In this document: piece after piece, positions 14,889 through 23,851 of the stretch
Layout: every line of letters begins with the position of its first letter
Position numbering within the stretch: the first letter of the stretch is position 1
NCBI RefSeq assembly: GCF_022402485.1
Contig: NZ_JAKRSA010000031.1
Span: 61,252 to 125,251 of the forward strand
Length of the DNA stretch: 64,000 bases
DNA from: Phenylobacterium sp.
GTDB lineage: Bacteria; Pseudomonadota; Alphaproteobacteria; Caulobacterales; Caulobacteraceae
Reading direction: 5' to 3'
Notes under the pieces: model-generated
Seen by the model: the letters and a program-made list of their open reading frames with translations, nothing else
Told to the model about the DNA's origin: nothing
Database searches by the model: none
Translations under genes and position numbers: made by a program

Positions 14889-15068
14889 AATCGTTCGGCA
14901 GCCCGTTATCCTGGTCCCAAACCTAGCATGGACCCGGAGGATCAGAAAACGACCCTCCCTCAGCCAGCGCCGCTAACATGGCACTTTGGGTGCCGAAAGT
15001 CTGCAAGCAACCAATTTGAGGAGTTTGCCCCCGACTCTGGCGGCCGGTGGCCCAGGTCGAGGAAGTCT

Positions 15069-15143
15069 TGGAGCGGCCGGGGGGAATCGAACCCCCGACA
15101 TTCAGCTTGGGAAGCTGACGTTCTACCTCTGAACTACGGCCGC
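15069..15143 (-). tRNA. tRNA-Gly (anticodon CCC)
   Basis: A 75-base cloverleaf on the minus strand with a perfect 7-bp acceptor (gcggccg / cggccgc), discriminator T and encoded CCA. Anticodon stem tcagc/gctga encloses TTCCCAA, anticodon CCC, decoding GGG. The T arm ggggg-ttcgatt-ccccc is perfect. Confidence 0.95.
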
Positions 15144-15274
15144 GTCGGACACACCTATCGGGGGCGCGAGGGGGCGATGTCAACCGGCCAGCAGCGCCGC
15201 AGCTATCGGCCCTTGCTTCCCCGCCCGTCACCTCAGCTAGGGTCTCGCCCATCACATATGGGGAGGACCTACCT

Positions 15275-15640
15275 ATGATCGGCTATGTCACACTGGGCGT
15301 CGGCGACCTGGACCGCGCCAAGAGCTTCTACGGGACCGTGCTTGGCCCCCTGGGTGCCAAGCCGGCCTTCGGCAACGACCGGATGCAGGGCTATTCCAAT
15401 GGCCAGGGGCCGATGCTCAGCGTCTGCACCCCCTATGACGGCGAAAGCCCCAGCGCCGGCAACGGCACCATGGTTGCCTTGGCCGCCCCGTCCCGCGAAC
15501 TTGTGGATGAGATCCACGCGCTCGCCCTGAAGACCGGGGCCGTCGATGAGGGCGCACCGGGCATCCGCATCCCGAACTTCTACGGTGCCTATTTCCGCGA
15601 CCCCGACGGCAACAAGCTCTGCGTGTTCAAAATGGGCTAA
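15275..15640 (+). CDS. VOC-family (glyoxalase/bleomycin-resistance fold) protein
   Basis: A 121-residue single-domain VOC protein: MIGYVTLGVGDLDRAKSFYG at the start and GAYFRDPDGNKLCVFKMG at the end are the classic first and last beta-alpha-beta units. Candidate metal ligands are scarce: no His is seen at the first strand (Thr instead), so it may not be a metalloenzyme. GGAGGA precedes the ATG. The substrate is unknown. Confidence 0.9.
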   Translation: MIGYVTLGVGDLDRAKSFYGTVLGPLGAKPAFGNDRMQGYSNGQGPMLSVCTPYDGESPSAGNGTMVALAAPSRELVDEIHALALKTGAVDEGAPGIRIPNFYGAYFRDPDGNKLCVFKMG

Positions 15641-15653
15641 ACGCCCAAGCTGC

Positions 15654-16676
15654 TCAGCCCCAGGGGCGGAAGTGTTTCGACAGCTTCAGCCCCTGGCGCT
15701 GGTAGTGGGAGCCCCCCTCGCCATAGAGCCGTTCGGGCTTTTCGGTGAGCGGCTCATAGACCAGACGGGCCACGGTCTGACCGTCCTCCAGCAGGAAGGG
15801 GGTCTCGTGGCTGCGCACCTCCAGCACCCCGCGCGAGCCCTGGCCGCCAGCCTCTTCTGTGCCAAATCCAGGGTCGAAAAACCCCGCATAATGCACCCGA
15901 AACTCCCCCACTGAGGGGTCAATTGGGGTCATTTCGGCGGCCTGAAGGACGGGGATCTCCACGGCCTCCTTGGACGCCAGGATGTAGAACTCGCCCGGAT
16001 CGAGCAGCAGTTCCCCCCGGCGCGGGACCAGCGGCTCCCAGAAGTCCCGGGGGTCGTGGCCGTCCTCCCTGTCCATGTCGATCACCCCGGCATGGCGCCT
16101 GGCGCGGAAGCCCGCCACCCCTTCGGTGAGATCGACGCCGACGCTGCGCAGATCGAGCTTGGGGGGCTCCCCCCGCTTGAGCCGCAGCTGGTTCAGCCTC
16201 GTCCCGGCCCGCACCAGCACAGAAAAGGTCTGGGGGGCGATCTCCATATAGATGGGCCCGGCATAGCCCTCGGCCACATCGTCAAAGGCGGCCCCGTGGT
16301 CGGTGAGCAGACGCACAAAGACATCCACCCGACCGGTCGAACTCTTGGGATTGGCCCGGGCCGAGATGCCAGGGGGCAGGGCCAGTGCCTCCTGCAGCTC
16401 GGCGATATAGACACAGCCCTTTTCCAGCACCGCGCCGCGGGAGAGGTCCAGCTCATGCATGGCCACGTCCTCGAGCCGCTGGACCACCTTACGACCAAGG
16501 CCCGGCAGGAAGGAGGCCCGCACCCGCCAGGCCCGCACGCCTAAGCGCAGGTCGAGGCTGGCGGGCTGGACCTGATCGGCGTCGAAGGGCCGGGCGCTGG
16601 TGATGGCACCCTGGGCGATCAGGGCATCAATGGCCTGGCAGGGCAGGATTCCGGGCGGGAGAAGGGGCGCTGTCAT
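15654..16676 (-). CDS. dcd: 2'-deoxycytidine 5'-triphosphate deaminase, double-length form
   Basis: A 340-residue protein made of two dUTPase-like halves. The first has PASLDLRLG (about 38-46), SARANPKSSTGRVDV (about 104-118) and DDVAEGYAGPIYMEI, the loop with the catalytic Glu in Dcd. The second half repeats the theme as VHYAGFFDPGFGT with VLEVRSHETPF. E. coli Dcd is about 193 residues and trimeric; this long form is common in alphaproteobacteria and is a gene duplication-fusion. It converts dCTP to dUTP for thymidylate supply. The ATG at 16676 is preferred over 16712 because it gives the usual N-terminus. Confidence 0.88.
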   Translation of the reverse strand: MTAPLLPPGILPCQAIDALIAQGAITSARPFDADQVQPASLDLRLGVRAWRVRASFLPGLGRKVVQRLEDVAMHELDLSRGAVLEKGCVYIAELQEALALPPGISARANPKSSTGRVDVFVRLLTDHGAAFDDVAEGYAGPIYMEIAPQTFSVLVRAGTRLNQLRLKRGEPPKLDLRSVGVDLTEGVAGFRARRHAGVIDMDREDGHDPRDFWEPLVPRRGELLLDPGEFYILASKEAVEIPVLQAAEMTPIDPSVGEFRVHYAGFFDPGFGTEEAGGQGSRGVLEVRSHETPFLLEDGQTVARLVYEPLTEKPERLYGEGGSHYQRQGLKLSKHFRPWG

Positions 16677-16810
16677 CCCCGCGACACTCGCCGCTGGCCA
16701 TGAGTCTGACAAGCGGCTGTCTGAGGGCCAGAGCCTAGCGCCGGGCCTTGACCCCAGCCCCGCAAGGCGGTTGATGCGCAGGCCTTGCTTGCCTGCCGGG
16801 AGGAGCCCCC

Positions 16811-17995
16811 ATGGCCGAAGATCCGCGCGACTGGAACCTGGAGACCAAGCTGGTCCGGGGCGGCATGGCCCGCACCCCCTATGGCGAGATCTCCGAGGCG
16901 CTGTTTCTCACCCAGAGCTTTGCCTATGACACGGCAGCCGCCGCCGACGCCCGGTTCGCCGGCGAGGCACCGGGCTTCATCTATCAGCGGTTTGGTAACC
17001 CCACGACCCAGATGTTCGAGGACCGGCTGGCCCTGCTGGAGGGGGCTGACCTCTGCCGGGCCACGGCGTCAGGCATGTCGGCGGTGCATGTGGCCCTGAC
17101 GGGTCTCGTGCGGGCGGGCGACCACATCGTGGCCGGCCGGGCCCTGTTTGGCTCCTGCCGCTGGATCCTGTCGGAGTGGATGCCGCGCTTTGGCGTCGAG
17201 GTGACCTATGTGGACGCCGTCGACCCCGCCGCCTGGCAGGCGGCTGTACGCGACAATACCCGCTGCTTCCTGGTGGAGAGCCCGGCCAATCCCCTGCTGG
17301 AGGTGACCCCCATCGCTGCGGTGGCGCAGATCGCCCGGGCCTGCGGTGCGAAGCTCGTGGTGGACAATGTGTTCGCCACCCCGATCTTCCAGAAGCCCTT
17401 GGAATTGGGTGCCGACATCGTCGTCTATTCGGCCACCAAGCATATCGACGGCCAGGGCCGCGTGCTGGGCGGCGCCATCCTGGGCGGCGAAGAGGTGATG
17501 CTGGAGTCCTATAAGGACATCCTGCGCCATACCGGGCCAGCGCTCTCGCCCTTCAACGCCTGGGTGCTGCTCAAAGGTCTGGAGACCCTGGACCTGCGGG
17601 TGCGCCGTCAGAGCGACAACGCCGCCCATGTGGCGGACGCCGTGGCCGCGCACTCAAAGGTGCGCCAGACCGTCTATTGTGGTCGGTCCGATCATCCCCA
17701 GGCTGCCATCATCGCTGAGCAGATGACCGGCGGCGGCAACGTACTGGCCTTTGACCTCGGCAGCCGTGAGGCCGCCTGGCGGTTCCTGGACGCCCTGCAG
17801 ATCGTCGACATCTCCAACAACCTCGGCGACGCCAAGTCCATGGCCACCCACCCCTGCACCACCACCCACCGCTCGATGCCAGCGGCTGAGCGGGAGTCCA
17901 TCGGCCTCACCGAGGGCTGGGTACGGATGAGCGTCGGCCTGGAGAGCGCTCAGGACCTGCAGCGGGACGTGGAGCGGGCCCTGGACCAGGCTTAG
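16811..17995 (+). CDS. metZ: O-succinylhomoserine sulfhydrylase MetZ
   Basis: A 394-residue Cys/Met-metabolism PLP enzyme. The PLP lysine lies in YSATKHIDGQGRVLGG (about residue 214), the phosphate-binding region in ATASGMSAVHVALTGL, and the substrate-binding end in THPCTTTHRSM. MetZ makes homocysteine from O-succinylhomoserine and sulfide in methionine synthesis. GGAGGAG precedes the ATG. No SAM-II type leader could be found in the 130-base upstream gap. The 3' end overlaps hslO (opposite strand) by 4 bases. Confidence 0.94.
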   Translation: MAEDPRDWNLETKLVRGGMARTPYGEISEALFLTQSFAYDTAAAADARFAGEAPGFIYQRFGNPTTQMFEDRLALLEGADLCRATASGMSAVHVALTGLVRAGDHIVAGRALFGSCRWILSEWMPRFGVEVTYVDAVDPAAWQAAVRDNTRCFLVESPANPLLEVTPIAAVAQIARACGAKLVVDNVFATPIFQKPLELGADIVVYSATKHIDGQGRVLGGAILGGEEVMLESYKDILRHTGPALSPFNAWVLLKGLETLDLRVRRQSDNAAHVADAVAAHSKVRQTVYCGRSDHPQAAIIAEQMTGGGNVLAFDLGSREAAWRFLDALQIVDISNNLGDAKSMATHPCTTTHRSMPAAERESIGLTEGWVRMSVGLESAQDLQRDVERALDQA

Positions 17996-18903
17996 CCGCC
18001 GGTCAGGCTCTCGGGCTCAAGCCGGTAGGTGCGGGCGCAGTACTCGCACGTGACGTGGATGCGCCCATCGGGCTCGATCATGTCGGCGCGCTCTGCGGCA
18101 TCAAAGGAGGCCAGGACCCCACGGATGCGGTCTTCCGAACACCGGCAGACCGCAGCCAGCGCCTGGTCCTCGAACACCCGCACCCCGTCCTCGTGGAACA
18201 GGCGGAATAGCAGGGTCTGGCCCGAAATGGTCGGGTCGAGCAGTTCGTCCTCGCCAATGGTCTCGAAGAAGGCCTGGCTGCGGGTCCAGGGCTCTTCGGT
18301 GGAGCCCCGGGCCTGATCCTCGGCCACGTTCTGGATCAGCATGCCGCCGGCCCGCCAGCGCAGGCCATCGCCCACATCGGCCTGACCCACGGCCAGCCGG
18401 ACCCGCGTCGGGGTCTGTTCGGACTGGACGAAGTACTGCTCGGCACACAGCGCCAGGGTCTCGCCCTCGATGGCCGTGACCCCCTGATAACGGTCCATGT
18501 CCGGGCCCTGGTCGACAGTCATGATGAACACCCCGCCGCCCAGCAGGGTGCGGGCGCCGGGCCGCACAAAGCCCTTTGAGGCCTCGGCCACAGCATCGGC
18601 GTCGAACCGGCAATAGCCCCGCAGGTGACCGGCGGTGTCATAGTCGGCGACCACGTAGCGCACCGGGCCATCCCCTTGCGCCTGGACGATCAGCCGGCCT
18701 TCGAACTTGAGTGCGGAGCCCACCAGGGCTGCCAGTGCGCAGGTCTCCCCCAGCAGGTTGGCCACGGCCTCGGGATAGGCGTGCGCGGCCAGGATCTCGT
18801 CGATGGCCGGGCCCAGCCGCACGAGACGGCCACGGACCGCAGCGTCCTCGATCTGGAACGGGGCGACGACATCGTCGGGGATGAGCAGCGTGTTCTGGGG
18901 CAT
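17992..18903 (-). CDS. hslO: Redox-regulated chaperone Hsp33
   Basis: A 303-residue Hsp33. The chaperone domain spans about 10-190 (LGETCALAALVGSALKFEGR, RGYCRFDADA). The zinc/redox switch at the C-terminus is readable as AVCRCSEDRIRG (C-x-C) and VTCEYCARTY (C-x2-C). On oxidative stress the four Cys lose zinc and the dimer becomes an active holdase. It is the last gene of leftward argD-argF-hslO (56 bases after argF). Its end overlaps the convergent metZ by 4 bases. Confidence 0.96.
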   Translation of the reverse strand: MPQNTLLIPDDVVAPFQIEDAAVRGRLVRLGPAIDEILAAHAYPEAVANLLGETCALAALVGSALKFEGRLIVQAQGDGPVRYVVADYDTAGHLRGYCRFDADAVAEASKGFVRPGARTLLGGGVFIMTVDQGPDMDRYQGVTAIEGETLALCAEQYFVQSEQTPTRVRLAVGQADVGDGLRWRAGGMLIQNVAEDQARGSTEEPWTRSQAFFETIGEDELLDPTISGQTLLFRLFHEDGVRVFEDQALAAVCRCSEDRIRGVLASFDAAERADMIEPDGRIHVTCEYCARTYRLEPESLTGG

Positions 18904-18959
18904 GGGGAGGCCATATAGGTGCCTCGCGCCCCGATTGCGAGCCCGGCTCTATCGCCGCC

Positions 18960-19895
18960 TCAGATCGCTTCGAAGCACCAGGCCAGGATCGACTTCTGGG
19001 CGTGCAGGCGATTTTCCGCCTCGTCCCAGATCTTCGAGCGGGTGCCGTCCATGACGGCGTCGGTGACTTCCTCCCCCCTGTGGGCCGGCAGGCAGTGGAG
19101 GAAGATGGCGTCCTGGGCCGCCAGATCCATCAGGCCGTCATCCACCTGATAGGGCTCAAAGGCGGAAATCCTTGCCTCATGGTCGGTGTCGCCCATGGAG
19201 ACCCAGGTGTCGGTGATCACACAGTCAGCACCGCGCACGGCGGCCTTGGGATCATCGGTCATCACCACGTTGGCCTGCATCTCAGAGGCCCGGGCCAGGT
19301 CGGTGAGGTCGGGATGGTAGATGGTCGGACAGGCGATGTTCAGCTTAAAGCCGAACTTGCCGGCCGCATGGATGAAGCTGGAACAGACATTGTTGCCGTC
19401 GCCGACCCAGGCGAGCGTGCGGCCCTTCACCGGCCCCAGATGCTCCTCGAAGGTCAGGAGGTCGGCCAGGATCTGACAGGGATGGCTCTTGTCGGTCAGG
19501 CCATTGATCACTGGCACCGAAGACGCCAGGGCCAGGCGCTCCAGGTCCTCATGCACCTTGGCCCGCAGCATGACGGCGTCCACCATCCGCGACAGCACCT
19601 TGGCGGTGTCCTCGATGGGCTCGCCCCGGCCGAGCTGCATGTCGGCGGAGGTGGAGATGATCACATCGCCCCCCAGCTGGCGCATGGCCGCGTCAAAGGA
19701 GAAGCGGGTGCGGGTGGAATGCTTCTCGAAGATCATCGCCAGCACCCGGTCGCGGGCCGGGGCGTCGGCGTCCACCTTGCCCTTGGGCCAGCCGGACCGG
19801 GCGGCCTTGCGGGCCTTGGCGTCATCGAGGATGGCGCGCAGGTCCGCGGACTCCATCCGCCAGAGGTCGAGAAAATGTCTCGGTGAAGAGGTCAT
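18960..19895 (-). CDS. argF: Ornithine carbamoyltransferase
   Basis: A 311-residue transcarbamylase. Carbamoyl-phosphate loop STRTRFSFD (about 61-69), HPCQI (about 142), ornithine-binding WVSMGDTD and [11 protein letters not shown] are all present. It joins carbamoyl phosphate and ornithine to citrulline in arginine synthesis. It follows argD by 111 bases and precedes hslO, all leftward, an order common in alphaproteobacteria. Confidence 0.97.
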   Translation of the reverse strand: MTSSPRHFLDLWRMESADLRAILDDAKARKAARSGWPKGKVDADAPARDRVLAMIFEKHSTRTRFSFDAAMRQLGGDVIISTSADMQLGRGEPIEDTAKVLSRMVDAVMLRAKVHEDLERLALASSVPVINGLTDKSHPCQILADLLTFEEHLGPVKGRTLAWVGDGNNVCSSFIHAAGKFGFKLNIACPTIYHPDLTDLARASEMQANVVMTDDPKAAVRGADCVITDTWVSMGDTDHEARISAFEPYQVDDGLMDLAAQDAIFLHCLPAHRGEEVTDAVMDGTRSKIWDEAENRLHAQKSILAWCFEAI

Positions 19896-20006
19896 CGAAG
19901 GGAAATCCCGTCGACCCCGCGCCTGCGCCGGAAATTCGAAGTGACGCGTGCTGCGCGCGGGGTCCTTGATTGATGTCTCCCGGCATCAGCGCCGGGGGTG
20001 AAAACC

Positions 20007-21239
20007 TTAGGCCGCCGCCTGGGCCTTGGCGCGCGCCCGCTCACAGGCGCGCTCGAACCGCTCGACCGCCTCCTGCGCCTCGTCCTGGGTGAGGGTCAGG
20101 GGGGGCAGAAGTCGGATGCAGTTGTCGCCGCCGCCGGCGATCAGCAGATGCTCGTCGCGGGCATGCTGCATGAACTCGCGGTTGGGGGTCACCAGCTTGA
20201 CGCCGATCAGCAGGCCCTTGCCGCGCACATCGGCCACCACGTCGGGAAAGCGGTCCTTCAAGCCGGCGATCTGCTGATTGAAATAGCCAGCGATGTCGCG
20301 GACATGGGCCAGCAATTCGGGCTTGGCCAACTCGTCCAGGGCCGCTTCGCCCACGGCCATGGCCAACGGGTTGCCCCCATAGGTCGAGCCGTGGGAGCCG
20401 ACGCTCATGGCCGCACCGGCCTCGATGGTGGCGAGGCAAGCCCCCACCGGGAAGCCGCCGCCCAGGGCCTTGGCTACGCACATGATGTCGGGATTGCCCG
20501 CGCCGTCGGCCCAGTCATGGGCAAACAGGCGGCCCGTCCGGCCGAGGCCGCACTGGATCTCGTCATAGATCAGCAGGATGCCCTGCTCATCACACAGCTG
20601 GCGCAGGCCCGTCATGCAGGCCACCGGCAGGGAGCGGGCGCCGCCCTCCCCCTGGACCGGCTCGATGATGATCGCCGCCGTGGTCGGGCCGATGGCCGCG
20701 CGCAGGGCGTCGTGGTCGCCGTAAGGCAGATGAATGAAGCCCGGCAGCGGCGGGCCAAAGCCCTCCAGATAGGACGCGTTGCCCGAGGCGTTGACCGCAG
20801 CCACGGTGCGCCCGTGGAACGAGCCCTCGAAGCCGATGATGTCTACCCGCTCAGGATTGCCCCGGGCCCAGTGATACTTCCGCGCCGTCTTGATGGCGCA
20901 TTCCACGGCCTCAGCCCCGGAATTGGTGAAGAACACCACGTCGGCAAAGGTCTCGGCGCACAGGCGCTTGGCCAGGGCCTCCTGGCCGGGGATCTTGAAG
21001 ATGTTGGAGACGTGCCAGAGCTTCTCGGCCTGGTCCTTCAGGGCCTGAACCAGGCGGGGATGGGCGTGGCCGAGCGCGTTCACCGCGATGCCGGCCATAC
21101 AGTCCAGATAGGCCTCGCCGTCCGCCGTGAACAGTCGCGCGCCCTCGCCTCGCTCGAACGCCAGCGGGGCGCGGTTATAGACGCCCATGATGTGGTCGCT
21201 GGGAACGGTCGCGGCGGGTGTCGCGGTCTTGTCGGTCAC
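20007..21239 (-). CDS. argD: Acetylornithine/succinyldiaminopimelate aminotransferase
   Basis: A 410-residue class III aminotransferase. Visible landmarks are YNRAPLAFERGEGARLF at the start, FTNSGAEAVECAIKTAR (PLP phosphate site), LLIYDEIQCGLGRTGRLFA (PLP-ring Asp) and CVAKALGGGFPVGA (Schiff-base Lys). It uses PLP in arginine and, in many bacteria, lysine synthesis. The GTG at 21239 with GGAGG 6 bases upstream is preferred to the longer open frame starting at 21272. Confidence 0.95.
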   Translation of the reverse strand: MTDKTATPAATVPSDHIMGVYNRAPLAFERGEGARLFTADGEAYLDCMAGIAVNALGHAHPRLVQALKDQAEKLWHVSNIFKIPGQEALAKRLCAETFADVVFFTNSGAEAVECAIKTARKYHWARGNPERVDIIGFEGSFHGRTVAAVNASGNASYLEGFGPPLPGFIHLPYGDHDALRAAIGPTTAAIIIEPVQGEGGARSLPVACMTGLRQLCDEQGILLIYDEIQCGLGRTGRLFAHDWADGAGNPDIMCVAKALGGGFPVGACLATIEAGAAMSVGSHGSTYGGNPLAMAVGEAALDELAKPELLAHVRDIAGYFNQQIAGLKDRFPDVVADVRGKGLLIGVKLVTPNREFMQHARDEHLLIAGGGDNCIRLLPPLTLTQDEAQEAVERFERACERARAKAQAAA

Positions 21240-21405
21240 GGGAGGGGGCCTCCAAAGGAAACGTCCCCGCACGCCGGGCGACGGGGACTGAGAGGCTCAA
21301 CCTTTTCTGGCGCAAACCCCAGGCTGTCAATGATTTCGCAGGGTCAGGGGAACGGCGGGCCTTTGGCTGTGGCCTCACCGCCAGCCTGTGGCCTGGCCTT
21401 GCGCC

Positions 21406-22242
21406 TCAGGTCTTCAGTTTGTATCCGCTCTCAAACATCCACAGGCAGACACAGGCGAACGTAATGGCGATGCCCGCGGTCATCCCCACGCCGGTGATCA
21501 GGGAGCCCTCAGCCTTGCCGATGAAGCCATAGCGGAACCCGTCGATCAGATAGAAGAACGGGTTGAAATGGCTGGCCGTGCGGAACGGCTCGGGCAGGCG
21601 GTCGACCAGATAGAAGGTCCCCGACAGGAAGGTCATGGGCATGATGACGAAGTTGGACACCGCCGCCATGTGGTCGAACTTCTCCGCCCAAAGCCCGGCC
21701 ATGATGCCAAGCAAGCCCAGGATCATCGAGGCCACGGCGGCGAAATAGAGCACCGCCCACAGGTGGGTCAGTGGCAGGTCGGCAAAGGGCAGCACGGCCA
21801 GCCAGGTCACCGCGCCCACGGCCAGGCCCCGGGTCGCTGCCCCCAGGGCAAAACCCGCCACATGTTCCAGAGGCGTCAGCGGCGGGGTCATGAAGTCCCC
21901 CACCAGGCCATTGATCTTGGCCTGCAGCAGGCTGGAGGAGGAATTGGCGAAGGCGTTGTTGAGCACGGTCATCATGATCAGGCCCGGCGCGATGAAGGTG
22001 GCGAAGGCCACCCCCGCCACCGTCGGCCGCGCCCCACCCACGGCGACCACGAACACCATCATATAGAGCAGCGACGTCACCACAGGCGCCGCCAGGGTCT
22101 GGGTGCCCACCTTCCAGAATCGCTTCACCTCCCGCAGATAGAGGGTGCGGAAGCCCGGCCAGTTGAACCCGCGATAGGCCCTTGGCGCCGGCGGCGTGGC
22201 GGTGGCGATTTCGGCGGCGCGGAGCGGGGTCATATCATTCAT
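21406..22242 (-). CDS. ABC-2 type transporter permease
   Basis: A 278-residue membrane protein with about six helices and the ABC-2 signature in the middle (MTVLNNAFANSSSSLLQAKI, FMTPPLTPLEHVAGF) and near the end (FLSGTFYLVDRLPEPF, HFNPFFYLIDGFRYGF), as in NodJ/YadH exporters. The frame extends to 22497 into the gcrA region, but the ATG at 22242 begins the real protein. No ATPase gene lies beside it, so the partner is encoded elsewhere. It lies between argD and gcrA; substrate unknown. Confidence 0.9.
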   Translation of the reverse strand: MNDMTPLRAAEIATATPPAPRAYRGFNWPGFRTLYLREVKRFWKVGTQTLAAPVVTSLLYMMVFVVAVGGARPTVAGVAFATFIAPGLIMMTVLNNAFANSSSSLLQAKINGLVGDFMTPPLTPLEHVAGFALGAATRGLAVGAVTWLAVLPFADLPLTHLWAVLYFAAVASMILGLLGIMAGLWAEKFDHMAAVSNFVIMPMTFLSGTFYLVDRLPEPFRTASHFNPFFYLIDGFRYGFIGKAEGSLITGVGMTAGIAITFACVCLWMFESGYKLKT

Positions 22243-22309
22243 GACCCACTTTTGCGCCGGGACGGCTCGGGCCGCAAGTCCGCGACCTTCGGACGCTATA
22301 TGTAGTTCC

Positions 22310-22318
22310 TGTGGATGG
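22310..22318 (-). promoter_or_regulatory. DnaA-box-like site upstream of gcrA
   Basis: The plus strand reads tgtggatgg, the complement of a DnaA box (TTATCCACA) with 7 of 9 bases matching. It lies about 150 bases before gcrA. In Caulobacter crescentus, DnaA activates gcrA. A single imperfect box could be chance. Confidence 0.35.
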
Positions 22319-22342
22319 AACCAGGGGCGCCTATTGTGGCCC

Positions 22343-22357
22343 TTAAGGAAGTCTTTA
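22343..22357 (+). promoter_or_regulatory. CtrA-box-like site upstream of gcrA
   Basis: TTAA-N7-TTTA (one mismatch to TTAA-N7-TTAA) about 110 bases upstream of the gcrA ATG. In Caulobacter crescentus, CtrA represses gcrA, so the place and orientation make sense. Confidence 0.5.
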
Positions 22358-22466
22358 CGATATCTGGTAGTCCGGGGGGTGAGACGACAGCACGCCCCAC
22401 AACATATTGTTTCGGCCGGCCGCGCGGGGTGGCCACCGAAGCAGGCGGCCGGTTTGGGAGGCTCTG

Positions 22467-22976
22467 ATGGGTTGGACTGACGAGCGAGTCGAGACACTCA
22501 AAAAGCTCTGGCAGGACGGCCTTTCGGCCAGCCAGATCGCAAAACAACTGGGCGGCGTCACCCGCAATGCGGTGATCGGCAAGGTCCACCGCCTGGGCCT
22601 GTCAGGCCGGGCCATTCCGTCCAAGCCGGCCCGTCCGGTGTTCAAGGCGCCGAGGCCCCAGCGGGCTGCGGCCGCCGCACCCTCGGCGCCGCGCCGCATC
22701 GCTGAACCGGTGGAGACCGAGGCCGCCGCCCCGGCGACGGCCCCGGTGCGCTATGTGGACGAAGCCCCGGGCTCGGCCACCGTGCTGACGCTCGGCGCCC
22801 ACATGTGCAAGTGGCCGATCGGCGACCCCTCCAGCGACAGCTTCACCTTCTGCGGCCGCCGTTGCAGCGATGGCCCCTATTGCACCGAACATGCCCGGGT
22901 GGCCTATCAGCCGGCCCAGGCCAAAAAGCGCGCCGGCGGCTCCGACCTCGCCCGCTCCCTGCGGCGCTATATCTGA
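22467..22976 (+). CDS. gcrA: Cell-cycle regulator GcrA
   Basis: A 169-residue GcrA. The N-terminal DNA-binding domain begins MGWTDERVETLKKLWQDGLS and continues with SQIAKQLGGVTRNAVIGK, essentially the Caulobacter sequence. An Ala/Pro-rich linker (about 55-110) leads to the C-terminal sigma-70-binding part with its Cys-bearing MCKWPIGDPSSDSFTFCG, CSDGPYC and RVAYQPA. GcrA binds RNA polymerase sigma-70 region 2 and is tuned by CcrM methylation at GANTC. The ATG at 22467 follows GGGAGG; the track upstream in frame is not conserved. Upstream DNA carries CtrA- and DnaA-like sites. Confidence 0.97.
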   Translation: MGWTDERVETLKKLWQDGLSASQIAKQLGGVTRNAVIGKVHRLGLSGRAIPSKPARPVFKAPRPQRAAAAAPSAPRRIAEPVETEAAAPATAPVRYVDEAPGSATVLTLGAHMCKWPIGDPSSDSFTFCGRRCSDGPYCTEHARVAYQPAQAKKRAGGSDLARSLRRYI

Positions 22977-23060
22977 CGAGACTCTGAGATCGGCCCGGCG
23001 CGCCAGGGGGTTCACAGCCCGCTTGGGGGCCGGGAGGTCATCGCCAGCCTCGGCACGCTT

Positions 23061-23220
23061 TCAGGCGCTCTGCAGAGCCATCAAAGCGATCATTCCGATA
23101 ACCGCAGGGACATTGTAGGCCGCGTGGAGCAGGACGGCTCCACCGACCCCAAGCACAATCCGAGCATACCCCCAAAGCCATGCGCAAACGATCAGCGGCA
23201 GGGTGAGAAGGGTGGGACGC
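23061..23220 (-). pseudogene. Truncated C-terminal part of a CPBP-type membrane protease (or frameshifted membrane protein)
   Basis: The frame encodes two hydrophobic helices, RPTLLTLPLIVCAWLWG and a segment ending LLHAAYNVPAVIGMIALM. The H-x3-N pattern (HAAYN) resembles the last motif of CPBP (CAAX-protease-like) membrane proteins. No start codon or upstream catalytic EE motif is present: upstream the frame turns into unrelated shadow sequence inside the GAP-family fragment. It may instead be the frameshifted second half of that neighbouring gene. Confidence 0.5.
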
Positions 23221-23232
23221 GCGACTTTGTCT

Positions 23233-23568
23233 TCAGACCAGGACCGCGAACACGCGCCTGGCCCCGTCGATGAGCAGTGCGATGCCGGCCAGAACAAGAG
23301 CGGAGGCCAGCCCGCCGGCCAGCATCTCGAGGCCTCCCGGTGCCCACCCGGGCAAGGACGGGAGGAACGTCCGCAGCACGACGAGCCACCCCTCAAGCAG
23401 GACCACTCCCCCGAACAGATAGACGGCGAAGGTCCCGACCAAAAAAACCAGGCCCCACAGTACTGGCCGATCGGTGCTCAGCAGAAAGACCATGGCAGCG
23501 ATCGAAAACGGGTTCATCGCGTCGAGGAACGCCAGTCCCAGGAGTGCAGCAATCCAACCAAGGCTCAT
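23233..23568 (-). pseudogene. GAP/LysE-like membrane protein, N-terminal half only
   Basis: From the ATG at 23568, 111 residues with three strong helices: MSLGWIAALLGLAFLDAMNP, FSIAAMVFLLSTDRP and VFLVGTFAVYLFGGVVLLEG, then a fourth ending at a stop after VFAVLV. The opening LDAMNPFSIAAM is typical of GAP-family six-helix proteins of about 220 residues, so half is missing. The stop at 23233 lies beside the CPBP-like remnant in another frame. It looks like a deletion junction or a frameshift; the longer upstream frame (to 23901) is not conserved. Confidence 0.55.
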
Positions 23569-23851
23569 CTGTGCGCGACTGCCCCGTTCAGCGATGGCAC
23601 GACAACGCCATGAGTTCGGGGGCGAGGCTAGGCTCCAGCACGGCCGGGAACGGCTACTCTCAAGCAGACCCTTCCAACCGCCGCTTTGGGTCGGGTTGGG
23701 CCAGGGCCCTGCCCCGACAGGTCGGACAGACCGGGAGCCTGTCACCCGCCGCCTCGACCGGGTCATGGCGGGATTGGCAGGGGGTTCCGGGTCGCCCGCA
23801 CCCGGCAAGGCTTTGCTTGCCCGGCGTCGCTGAATCGACTGAAACTGCGTT

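Noticed and set aside
14889..15068. A toxin or small ORF between the TetR and tRNA-Gly genes
   Set aside because: No ORF with a plausible ribosome site; the open frames are shadows that read through the tRNA.
16677..16810. SAM-responsive riboswitch upstream of metZ
   Set aside because: No SAM-II-like pseudoknot sequence or other recognisable aptamer was found by eye; only a covariance search could exclude it fully.
19998..21464. A 488-residue open frame antisense to argD
   Set aside because: argD on the other strand is unmistakable; the antisense protein is His/Gly/Arg-rich shadow composition without motifs.
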